Shown here: one piece after another, positions 32,251-43,900 of the stretch
How positions within the stretch are numbered: the stretch's first letter is position 1
How the letters are laid out: each line of letters opens with the position of its first letter
Source of the DNA: an uncultured Clostridia bacterium
GTDB taxonomy: Bacteria > Bacillota > Clostridia > Christensenellales > UBA1242
Direction of reading: 5' to 3'
Length of the DNA: 52,874 nucleotides
NCBI GenBank assembly: GCA_949841045.1
Contig: CATKXS010000008.1
Location: 1-52,874 of the forward strand
Notes under the pieces: generated by a model
What the model was told of the DNA's origin: nothing
Database searches by the model: none
The model's input: the letters and a program-made list of their open reading frames with translations, nothing else
Position numbers and translations under genes: made by a program

Positions 32251-32338
32251 ATAAAGCGTTAATGAATAAATTCTTGTTAACTTTAAACAACTTTTAAATT
32301 TGTAGTGCCTATTATATAGGCATGAAAATGGCGATTTT

Positions 32339-33550
32339 TCAATCTGAATATGTGCAATTATTAAATGTCGTTGTTAGGTCAAGGTTCTCTGGTATCAAAA
32401 GGGCAGAGGTTTGAGGCGTGCCAAAGTGTACGTTTTTGAAATAGATGTTTCCACCTGTGCACTCTGTAAAATCAACAATGTTTGATTTTCTCTCGTCGCC
32501 AACGACATTTATTTTTAAGTTGTAAAATTTTAAGTTTTCCACTTTACCTTTTATAATAATTGGTACAATGTCATAGCCGTTAATCATACTTCCATTTTCG
32601 CCAACTATAGTAACATTCTTGACATTCTCAAGTATTATTGGAGATGAGGTGTTATGTGAGCCGGTGAGGAGTATGCTATCATAACCATTTTCGATTGCAT
32701 TTTTAAGTTCTGTCAATTTCCTTGCTGTTATCCTAGTTTTTGTGGTGATTGAAATCTCCTCGCTAAAGCCTTTACACGTAATTTCAATTTTTTCTTGTCC
32801 AGCTTCTATAGGAGACATGTCAAAATAAAAATCTGTTGTCTTTTCGCGTTTTCCGCTTGCATATAAAAGTTCAATTTCCATTCCTGCAGGGTCAAAGGTC
32901 TCATTTATAAAATATTCAGTCTTTTGAGGAAGGGAGGTGATTTCAATAGAATTTACATAATCAGGTTTGATTATTAATGAAATTTCATAAGGAGCTTTCA
33001 TAAGTGGGCTAGAGATTATTACTTTTGCGCCTTCTGTTGCAAATTCAGGAGCATCGACAGTATAGCTATCAGGCGTCATCGTAACGCTTTTCCCGCTTTG
33101 ATAATATCCGGTGATAGGGAAGTCTATAGCTTCAATTTTTTCGCCGTCAAAGTAGTCTACTTTAAGTTCTAGAAAGTTAATTTCAAGATATACGATTTTC
33201 CCGTCTGTGACCTTAACGACTACGCTTGCTTCAATGTCGCTATCGGGTACTTTTGCAGTGATTACAGCTTCGCCATAGCTTTTCGCACTTATTCGGCCAG
33301 AACTGTTTACACTGACAATCTTTTTGTTTGAACTAGACCATTCAAGATAAGGATTGGCGTTCGCTGGTTCTAATGTATAACTCAAACTTTGCTCTTGACC
33401 GAGAAAAGCTTCTATCTCACTCTGAGCAAAAGTTATGCTCGTAGGATTAGGTTTTTGCTCTCCACAGGCAACAAAAATCAATGAAGAAAAAATGATAAAA
33501 ATTGAGATAATAAACACATAAAGTGCTTTTTTTTGCCATTTTTTTGCCAT
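32339..33550 (-). CDS. lipoprotein with bacterial Ig-like domains and beta-helix-like C-terminus
   Basis: A 403-residue lipoprotein. A basic N-terminus and a hydrophobic helix lead to a lipobox FVAC with Cys29. Residues about 35-115 fit a BIG2 Ig-like domain (ITFAQSEIEAFLGQEQSLSY, VSVNSSGRISAKSYGEAVITA). Residues about 200-270 look like a second Ig-like module (TEYFINETFDPAGMEIEL). The C-terminal 120 residues show parallel beta-helix spacing (NVKNVTIVGENGSMINGY). It is exposed on the cell surface, with ligand unknown. Runs of A7 and A8 occur in codons 2-8. It lies 60 bp after trpS. Confidence 0.85.
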   Translation of the reverse strand: MAKKWQKKALYVFIISIFIIFSSLIFVACGEQKPNPTSITFAQSEIEAFLGQEQSLSYTLEPANANPYLEWSSSNKKIVSVNSSGRISAKSYGEAVITAKVPDSDIEASVVVKVTDGKIVYLEINFLELKVDYFDGEKIEAIDFPITGYYQSGKSVTMTPDSYTVDAPEFATEGAKVIISSPLMKAPYEISLIIKPDYVNSIEITSLPQKTEYFINETFDPAGMEIELLYASGKREKTTDFYFDMSPIEAGQEKIEITCKGFSEEISITTKTRITARKLTELKNAIENGYDSILLTGSHNTSSPIILENVKNVTIVGENGSMINGYDIVPIIIKGKVENLKFYNLKINVVGDERKSNIVDFTECTGGNIYFKNVHFGTPQTSALLIPENLDLTTTFNNCTYSD

Positions 33551-33610
33551 TTTTTACTCCTTTTGCATAAATTTTCTTTATTTTTTATAGTTTGTGCCAA
33601 ATTTTAATAA

Positions 33611-34675
33611 TTACTTACGAAACAAATTTCTATAGTTTATTCCCATAGCTTCTTTCATTTTTTCAAGCCTAGCACGCGCTTCTCTTGACGCTTCGGCAGA
33701 GCGAGTAAATAGCATTTCATAAATTTCGTCTATGTGCTTTAAGCATTCATTTCTTCTTTCTCGAATAGGAGTAAGAAGTTCTTCAACTATTTTAATGAGG
33801 AAGGTTTTCACCTTGACATCGCCAAGTCCGCCTCTTCTATAATGAGCTTTAAGTTCATCAAGATTTTTGTAATCAGGAAGGTACTTCGCAAAATGTTCAT
33901 CTTTGCAGAATGCATCAAGATATGCAAATACAACGTTGCCTTCAATTTTGCCTGGGTCGGTTACGCGAATGTGGTCTGGGTCGGTGTATGCAGACATGAT
34001 TTTTTCGCGAACAGTTTTTTCGTCATCGCAAAGATAAATAGCATTTCCTGCAGATTTTGACATTTTGAGTTTGCCGTCAATTCCTGGCAGGCGTCTGCAA
34101 AGTTTGTTTTCTGAGATGAATTCTTTTGGAAGGGCAAATACTTCCTCTTTTGGTGAGTATGTGTAATTAAATGAGTTTACTATCTCTCTTGCTTGTTCAA
34201 TCATAGGGAGTTGGTCATCGCCGACAGGAACAAGGGTTGTACCAAAAGCGAGAATATCTGAAGCTTGTGAGATAGGATAATTGATAAAGCCTATTGGAAT
34301 ACTCTTTTCAAAGCCTCTTACTTTAAGTTCTTCCTTAATGGTAGGGTTGCGTTGAAGGCGGGCAAGCGTGACAAGATTCATAAAGTATGAAGTGAACTCA
34401 TGAAGCTCTGGGACCATTGATTGAATAAAAATCGACACTTTTTCTGGGTCAATTCCAACAGAAATATAGTCAATTGCGACCTGAATAATGTTGTTTTTGA
34501 CTTTGTCAACTCGGTCAGCATTGTCAGTGAGTGCTTGGGTATCTGCAATCATGATATAGAATTTGTCATAGTCCATGCTGTTTTGTAATTTGACACGTGC
34601 TTCAAGCGAGCCGACATAATGGCCTAAATGAAGATTGCCGGTAGGACGGTCGCCAGTAAGAATAATGTTTTTCAT
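33611..34675 (-). CDS. trpS: tryptophanyl-tRNA synthetase
   Basis: A 354-residue class I aminoacyl-tRNA synthetase. The HIGH motif is GNLHLGH (13-19) and the KMSKS motif is at 204-208; GDDQLPMIEQ and the preceding P(I/V)GDDQ region are the Trp-specific pattern. It charges tRNA-Trp. The promoter lies close upstream, and the leader is only about 16 nt, so no T-box riboswitch can be present. Confidence 0.97.
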   Translation of the reverse strand: MKNIILTGDRPTGNLHLGHYVGSLEARVKLQNSMDYDKFYIMIADTQALTDNADRVDKVKNNIIQVAIDYISVGIDPEKVSIFIQSMVPELHEFTSYFMNLVTLARLQRNPTIKEELKVRGFEKSIPIGFINYPISQASDILAFGTTLVPVGDDQLPMIEQAREIVNSFNYTYSPKEEVFALPKEFISENKLCRRLPGIDGKLKMSKSAGNAIYLCDDEKTVREKIMSAYTDPDHIRVTDPGKIEGNVVFAYLDAFCKDEHFAKYLPDYKNLDELKAHYRRGGLGDVKVKTFLIKIVEELLTPIRERRNECLKHIDEIYEMLFTRSAEASREARARLEKMKEAMGINYRNLFRK

Positions 34676-34697
34676 AAATTTTAACCTCGTAAAAATA

Positions 34698-34726
34698 ATT
34701 GTAGTTTAATTAAAAATAAAAGTCAA
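34698..34726 (-). promoter_or_regulatory. promoter of trpS
   Basis: On the minus strand, TTGACT (34726-34721), 17-bp spacer, TACAAT (34703-34698). Confidence 0.75.
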
Positions 34727-34826
34727 GCGTTTATAACTCTTGAAAGAGGAGGGTGGTAGTTACAGTAATATTCTGTTTTAACTTGGCGAGGAATGGTGAA
34801 ATTAAATGTAAATTGTATAAAATCGT

Positions 34827-34855
34827 TTGCCTTATATAAAATAAATTATTATAAT
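34827..34855 (+). promoter_or_regulatory. promoter of the giant surface-protein gene
   Basis: TTGCCT (34827-34832), 17-bp spacer, TATAAT (34850-34855). The leader is about 92 nt with a GCGG/CCGC inverted repeat (34893 and 34931) before AAGGAGG. Confidence 0.6.
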
Positions 34856-34953
34856 AAAAATATATTGCTTACTTATGTTTATCAAAATTTAAGCGGTGCA
34901 TGATTTAGCGTATTTAATTTGCCATATTTGCCGCGAGTATCAAGGAGGCTTTT

Positions 34954-37900
34954 ATGTTAAAAAAGTTGCGTTATAGTTTTATCCTTGCAGTGCTATTCAT
35001 ATTAGTGGGAGGACTTTTCTGTCTATTCCCAACTTTTTCATTTATGAAAACGAGTGCGCTTGGAGAGAATTCTGAAAGCGAAGGAAAAGTCGGAAAAGTG
35101 ACGAGTGGGATTTGGGTGTCAGCTCAAGATGCAACTTTGTCAACTCAAGATACATACTACGGCCATGAAAATGTTTTTGTGATTGAGTCGGCAGAAAACC
35201 TTGCATATATTTCACATGAAGTCAATGCAGGAAATAGCGAAATTGCAAATGGTGTGTTTTTGCTTAGCTCAAACCTTGACCTTTCAGGTGCTTTTTGGGT
35301 ACCAATCGGAACATATGACAATCCTTTCAGAGGAATTTTCTATGGCGCTGGACATACAATATCAAACATTTCAGTTGATGATATTTCAGTCGAAGTTAGC
35401 ACAAAAGTCAACGATTGCTATGAAGGTTTGTTTGGAAGAGTAGATGGCGCGACTATTTGCGACGTTGTTCTATCTGGTTACTATCACTCTCATACAACAA
35501 GCGAGAAAGTTACATATAAAGGCACCTTTGCAGGAAGTATTGCAAACAGCACAATTATCAACTGCTATGACGAGACTCACTCAAGTGACGAGGCTGGCGA
35601 GGAAGTAGCTTCAATTGGCAACTCATTAAATAGCAGAGTGTACGTTGGTGGAAGTCATACGGGCGCTGAAGCAAATTATACCTCACAAGACGCTATTGCG
35701 GGCACTTTGACAGGCGCTCCTATTAGCGGTTATGTTGGCTTCTATAAATCAGGAAGCGGTGAATTCTATAAACAAAATAAAGTTTGGACTGAAAATGCTG
35801 ACGAGGGAAAAGTTGGTGTAGTTTACACAACAGACCTCCAGCCAGCTCCAAAAACAAATTCAAACAAATATTTGAGTTATAATCCACTTCTCAGAAAAGA
35901 CGCTGTTGGAAGTGAAAACGTATATGTTTTACGTAATGGTTATAAGCCAAATATAGAAGAATTTGACGAAACAGATTTTACAAATGGTCTTATTAAAGAA
36001 ATAAGTTACGATGAAAATGCAATAGTTGAAACAACCCTAGATTATCTCTACGGCACTAGAAAGCCAACTCTTGAATTTGAATATGACCAAACTTTTGATA
36101 ATTTCTTTAATTTGGCAAGTAGTGATGGCCAAAGAGGAAATATGAGTTACCTTGATAGACTTGGCTACACATTTGACGGAATTTATAGTGACAAAGATTT
36201 TACTACAAAAGTTTATCCATTAAGCGAGCATGAAGAAAGCGAGTCTGTGACAGACAGAGAGAAAAAAGAATCTGATTTTGAACTTTCATATCCAGCTGAG
36301 AACGAGACTTATTACTTTAAGTGGATTTGGAATAATTCGAGTGAAAACACTAGAAATTTCAGAGTAAAATTCGCATATGCTTCAGATGAAGGCGGACTTA
36401 TTGCAAACAACTTCTCTTATAGCACAGTACTTGAAAATCAACCAACAGGACTTAGAGAAGAGACCTTTGAAAACTTAAATGAGTTTACATCAGATAGTTA
36501 TACCTTCGGCGTAACCTTAAAGGTTGGATACCGTATATCTGCAATTTCTACTCAAACTGGCGAAGTGACTGTGGCTGATAACAGGGCAAATAAGACAAGC
36601 GGAGCGTATGTAAACTTCACATTATATACCGGCGAAGACACAGGTTACAACGTTAATTCTAGAAATAATGATAATTACAATTACGTTAGCATAACTGGCA
36701 AATGGTTAAATGAAGAAAATTATAGTATGAACAAAGAGATTGCAAAATCTTACGAGTTCACACTTGACAATGTAGTTGGTGCGGGCGGTGAAGTTGTACT
36801 TGTAATTGAAAGAGATTATATTGACGTTGACGTCTCTGCAAACTATGTTGCAGAAGGTGACAAAGCTGAAATTTTCTATACAACATCAATCTTGGCTAAT
36901 GGCGATGTTTCAGGACTTGTTCATCTTGATTATGTAAGCACTATTGACGGTGAAACAAAAACAATCGGTTATGGCGAAACAACTGAAAACATGAACGGCT
37001 CTTCAAACCCAGTTTTATATGTAAGGCGAGGTGAGAATGTTAGCTTTAGAATTAGGGTAATTTCTGAGTCAAGATACCTTGTAAGTGAAGTTTACAATTT
37101 CACTTTCCCTCAAGTTGTTGAAATCAAAGCAAAATCTGAGGCGGGTGGAATAAACAAGGATAACGACTATTACAAAATTTGGGATATTGATTTCACTCAA
37201 GTAATTACTTATGGAAGTAAATATAACGTAAATATCGGAAGTGCACAAACAAGAGTTGGCGTCAACCTCTTACTTGAAGGTGCTGATGTTCCAACAAAGA
37301 TTACTGGAATTGATGGAATTGGTGTTAGATTAAATAGCGGCGAAATGCTTCAAAACGTTTCAAATGAAGTTGTTAATCTTGGACAAAACGACCAAATAGC
37401 CGTAACAAAAAATGGTAGATGGCAGGCAGTGAGAGTTGAAGTTGTTTTAAACAGAGACGGTTCAACTGAAACAAGAACTCTTACCTCGGTTGACAAATAT
37501 TTAGAAAACTATTATATCACATCTTGGGGAACAGAAGAGGGTATTGATAAAGTCTTTAAAGAGGCTTACACAACTGACGGAAATGCCGTTTATACTGTCA
37601 ATGTTTACTTTGTAGAAAGGGTATATGACGTTAAAGTTGAATACTATATGCTAGATAGTAACAACAACGCTGAGGCGAGACAAATTCCTGCTGACATGTT
37701 CAATTCAAGATTTACTTCTCTTAGTGCAAGTGGACTATCCTCATTAAAACAAGGTGAAACAGTAGAACTTTCATTCTACTTAAAAGCAATCGCTATGGGC
37801 GCAATATACTATGACCATAACGAAATCGTACAAGACGGTGGCGAAAAAGATAGAACAGGGCATGTAAATAGCGCAATTAGCGAGTCTGTTAGTTCAACAA

Positions 37901-40900
37901 ATGCTGGCGAATATACATTCACTTTGACAAATGGTGGTTATGACAGTACAGTAAAATTCTATTTCAAATATAAATCAGTTAATTTTTCAATTGACAAAAT
38001 TAAAGTTAAAGGCGAAGACGGACTTATTAGTAACGACCTTTATACTTTAAATACAACTCTTACTTATTTATTTACAAATGAAGAGGCAAGAGCTCTTACT
38101 TTAAGTGGCTCGCTCACTTCAATTTCAATCCACTCACAATATTATCTTCTTGGTTGGTATTTAAAGAATGGCGAAATTGAATATTTTGATACATCTTCAT
38201 TTGACGGAATTCTCACAAATTCAGATTTCGTAAATGCTATTGCACTCTCGGGCTCGGGAGAAGGAGCAAGTTATTCTTATAATGAAGTTGCTTCACTTGT
38301 AGGCCGCAGAACAGTTACTGTTGACTATGTTGCGGGCGAAGCTGGTGAAGGCAAGCTTTATGAAAACACAAACATTAGCTTAAACGATGAGGACAAAGTT
38401 CTCGCAGAATGCAATGACAACAAAGTAAATTCAATCAAAGCAACAGGAAATGGCAGTATCGTATATGATGAAGAGCTCACTCTTAGCCTTTACGCATTCT
38501 TCAATCTTGGTTATGAATTTGCAAAATATTCACCAAACTTTGGTGCTATGGTTGGCGAAGTCACAACTGGCAGTTATAAATATGTAATAAGCGGTGACGA
38601 GTGGGATATACTCTTTAAAGCAAATGGTAATATTATAGCTGACGCTGAAAAGCAAACTTGGAACACATTTACAACTACTTCAGCAGATGATGAATACATA
38701 AGAACTGCAAATGTAACTCTTACAGCAAACTGGTCAAAAATTTCATATATAGTTGAATTTGATGGAGAAAATCAAGCAACACTTTCAATCGGTGATTCAA
38801 TTTATTATGAGACTGAACAGGAAAAGAAAGACGGAAGAGCATACTACACAATTTCTGGAAATAATGGTGAACCATATTCAAATGAATATCTTGGTTCAAG
38901 CGGACTGGGTTATATAGTAATCGGCTATAGAATTTCTCAAAAAGAGGGCGGCTTCTATAAAGAGGGCGCTGGCGAAGAAAACATTGTAAAACTTACTCCA
39001 GATATTTTCTTGCAATTCATTAAAGACGAATATAGATTTAAACTCAATAGTGGTGAAGAGCCAATCGCGATTACCACAGAAAGAGAGGCGGCTAAATATT
39101 TCGTTTATCTTGACAATATCTACCCAGAAGAACTTGATGAGGGCTACTTCAAATATATCTGGGACGAAAGTACAAATAATGGTTATGGTCAGGAGGATAT
39201 TGACGGTCAAATCACCCTCAATGTTACATTCGGCTCGGTGCCAGAAAATATAACTAAAGCTCTTGAGAGTGGCACTCTTACCATTGAGAGAAAAGGTTAT
39301 GAATTTGACGGCTGGGCTGTTTCAGACGGCGGCAGACAAATTTCAGTATTTGACACCACAGCAAACTATTCATTCCTTACGGAACTTCACCTTACTCCTA
39401 TTTGGAGACTTAAAGGAACATCTGCTTCTGAATATATCACAAAGGCAGACATTAAATTTGCTGATGATGTGGTAATGCAAGCTGATGGAACATATCATTT
39501 TTGGTTACTAAACTCTTTTGATATTATTGAAGGCTTTTTATCTGGTGACAATGTTGGCGAAAACAACAGTGCATCTGATAGAGAACTCATTCTCTCAAAT
39601 GGTGACAAAGTAACAAGTTATGGCTTTATTTTAAATAGGTCAACAAATTTTAATAGCCAAGACAAATTTAATATTTCTAACTTACTTAGCAGTGGAACAT
39701 ACTATCTCAGTTTTAGAATTACCGTTGAAGATTCACTTTCACGTATTAATTCTTCTGGAGTTATAGTGCCAACCACATACACAACTCAAAGTCGCGAACT
39801 TATCTTTGTAATGGAGAAAAATGAACTTTATCTATTTAATGATAATTTTGCAACTATATATAATGGTACAGAAGAATTTGTTGCTTCGCCAAATAATGAG
39901 TACGGTCAATTTGTTTATAGATATGACTGGAATGGCGCTGACAGGGCAGACCTTGACGTAGAGACGCTAGTAGCAGAGGGTGAAACAAACGAATACTTTA
40001 ATAACTTCAAGGTTGCTGATGAAAATGGCGACTTTAACGCTACAACTGGAAAGACAAAAACTATCAAGATGAAATTAAACCTTGACAAGTTTGGCTCAAA
40101 TCTTTATGAAAACTTACTTTTAAATATTACCAAAGAGGGAAATGATTATTATCTTTCTCTAGATAGTCGTTTAAAAATTGAGAAAGCAATCTTTGCAATC
40201 TCATTCCCTAAAGGCTCTGGATATTTACTAGAAAATGAAGATACTATTGTATTTTCTAATAATAGGACATATCAATTTAACGTAGGGCAGGTGACATTCA
40301 CATACACCTTTGACAAAATCGTTCTGCCAAAAGAAAAGGAAGCTGGCGTTTATGCTGGTCAAGAAGATTATGCCTTAGATAGCTCGAACTTCAGAATAGA
40401 TGGACTTGTAATCGAAGGACATGAAAGTGACTACGATAACAATTTTGAGTGGGTTATTGCAAAGGGCAGTGAAACAGCAAACACATTCTCCCTTCTTGAC
40501 ACATCTTCAGCCCAAATTCAATCTTATGTTGCAAAATATTTGCGTGCTGAAAATGGACAATTACTTGAGCTTGAAGACAATTACAAAGGCGTCTCAGAGA
40601 ACATTTATCTCTCTGGAGTTGTTGTGAATGGCGAGACAATGGAAATTAGCGGACTCAGTCAAGGCTCTTTCCTTGTTGACAATGATGTCATAATGACATA
40701 TTCAGGTAATGGAACAAAAGAATTTAAGGTTTATATAAATAAAGCTCTTCTTAGCGGAGATAACACCTTGTCATTTACTCTTTCTCTTGAAATGACTAGT
40801 GCAAGAGAGCAGGCTCTTAAACTTCTCACTGTCGCAAGAGAAGAGATGTCAATGGAGCTTATTGAGGCAAGCTTCAATGACGGCTACAAAGAGAGTTACA

Positions 40901-43900
40901 GCTATGAAATTACTCCAAACGCAGGTGACGGCAACAGAGTAAATCACATTATCCTTTCAGACGTTGTAAAAGTTTATGTAAATTACAATGGCGGAACTAA
41001 AGAAAACGAAAGCATATATGTTTCAGCTGGTGGCGGAAATGCAACAATCATAAACTCACCAAGCAGTTCAAAATATCTTTCTTTTGACCAATATGCAAGA
41101 GTTCAAGGAAGCAACCTTGCTCTTACAAGAGGAACAGGAAGCTGGGACGTAAGAGCAGTTAATGTTGGCAACAGCGAAACACTGACAGCTCGTTGGTCAT
41201 TCAATTCCTTTGATTTAGCACTCGTAAGTAATCAAATAGACCTTTTTGCAAACGAAAAAGGAATAAATCTTGAAAGAAACAAAGTGATAAATCTTGAGTA
41301 TCCTGAAGAGGGTATTACAAACAAAATTATCACGTTGAATAGTAAGGACGGACAATATAGCTTCAGTTATTCTTTAGCTGATGACATGTTCTTGATTGCT
41401 GGCGAGAAAGGTTATGCTCTTCCTAGCGTGAGCGGAACCTACACAGTTACAGTCAGCCTTACCTACTCAGACAACGCTGGCGTACCTCAAACTATTACAA
41501 AAAATACCGATGAATTTGAACTTGTTATTTCAATTAACACAATTGATTTAGAATATAACGGCGATGCTCTTGTATTCAACAACTCAGTTCAAGAGGGCAT
41601 TGCATTAGATTTAGTATTGAATGGTATAGATAATGGAGAGGCAATTCTTCGTTATATTGAAAAAGTAGACAATGCTGGCTCTGATTTACATTTCTATTTG
41701 AAGAGTTTGGTTGATAGCGAAAACAAGGCAAGCGAGCTCCGAAATGCAGACACGTATACTCTTACTTTTGCAATCGACAGCGATTTGACTGAAATGTATC
41801 AGTTCGCTGGTGGAACAACAGAAACAACAATCAATCTTAATATTGCTCAGTTTACAATCGTGCTTTCTAAGTATCAAGAGCAGTTAAACCTTTCAAAATA
41901 TGTTGGCGCTGATGACCCAAATCCAATTCTTGGAAATATCACAATTGGTGAAAACAATAATGACCAAGTTCTCATGATATTTACAAGACAAGCGGGCGAG
42001 AGCGTTGGACGTTATCAACTTTCATACTCAGACCTTTCAAGTGCAGAAGACAAGATTAACTATACAGTTGACTCGCGAGGCTTCAACGCTTTGTACAATG
42101 TAATCTCACTTGACCCAGACATTGATAAGTCAGAATATGAACTTATCATTGCAATTGACAGACCTCTTGAGATTGTTTATTCAAAAGAGGGAATTGTGTT
42201 TGACACAAGCTATAATTTTGAATTACAAAAATGGATTATAAGCTATCAGGGCGCAAGCTCAACAATTTCGCTTAGCTACAAAACCGATGAAGGGGAAACA
42301 GCAGTAGGCGGAGCAGAGTGCAGACAAGACCTTAACGATTTAGCTTTGAAAGCTCTTAATGCTATAAACGTTGGCTCATATACAGGAAGCGATATTGTAG
42401 TAGAAGGCGGTGAAGGCAGATTTAAGTCATATACCGTTAGAGGAAATTTCAATATTATCCCTCGAACTATAGAAGTCGAAAACATTGAAAAAATATTCGA
42501 TGGAAATGATACTTTATATCCAGAAAATGTAACCTTTGCTAACCTTGCAAATGGTGACGAACTTACTTTAAGCGGAAGATTTATTCAAAGCACAGTAGGA
42601 CAAAACATTCAAATAGCCGATGTTGTTTTAGGCGGAAAAGACGCTGAAAACTATACATTTGGCTCTTACACTGGAAAGATTACACCAAGACAAGTTACAG
42701 ATGTTAAGTTTAAACTTAATAATACAAACTTTACTTATGGTGGAATCGCTCAAAATAGCTCAATTTCAGACATACTTGCTTTAGGTGGCGGTTATGTTCT
42801 TGAAATTACCTTCAAACTTGATGACAATACTTCTAAAACAATTATTCTTACTGAAAATTCAAGCGGTGAGGAAGCAAACTTTGCAAGAATTGACTCATTC
42901 AGGCTTGCAAGCGATGATGTTTCAAATGCTGGCTACTTAAAAGCCGGAAACAATAGGACGATAAGCTTTATTATAAGTTCTTCAAACTTTACTAATCTTG
43001 AAGCAGGCTATGATATAATAGCAAATGTTGACAAACTCGAAATCGACCTTTCAAGCATAGATATTATAAAAAGTTATGATGAAAATGCTCTTCTTCCAAG
43101 CGACCTTGTAACGAACATAGACGCCTTTGTATTTAATGGTGATAAAGTAGTTATTGATTTAACGAACAGCTCATATGAAAATGCAGAAGTAGGCTATGAT
43201 AAACCAGTTACAATCGTGCTTGCTGGGGACGATAGCGCAAACTATAGAGTTAAAGACAATGTAAAAGGTGGAATTACTGCCTTTACAATCAAACTTAAAG
43301 TTAATCTTGAAGAGATTGCAGACCTTGTTTCTAATGGTGCTTTCGTAGACGATGGAGTAGGTCTCCCAACAACAAACTATGACTTATATTCACTCGGCTA
43401 TCCTTCAAGAGATACAAATGAAGCTCTTATCGAGAGTCTTATGGCTTCAAATAGAATACCAACAAGACGCGGGTATACTCTTGAAGGCTGGACTTATTTG
43501 AATGGCAGTGATTATGTAATGATTACCTCATCAAATATCGTTGAACTATTAAAGAGTGTTGCCGAAGACGAAACAAACGCGGATAAAGAAATCAATATTT
43601 ATCCTCGCTGGCAAATTAACAAATACCTTGTTGATATTTCACAAGAAAACATTGCAAGTGTTAAACTGACAGCAACAAAAGGAAATTTAATACGTGCAAA
43701 CGAAACAAACGAAGAATACTTTACAGGCAGCGAGGTTAAGTTTGAAAGTGGCTACACTTATTATGTAGAATACTATTCAGACCTTAAAGTAGAATTTACT
43801 TGCAATAATGGTCTTAAAATTAGGTCATTCAACCTTATCAGCGGTGAAACAGTCAGCCGTGACCTTACAAACACAGGAGAAAAGAGTGGAGTTGTAACTC

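Noticed and set aside
34676-34726. T-box riboswitch before trpS
   Set aside because: The promoter leaves a leader of about 16 nt, and no T-box sequence or antiterminator is present.
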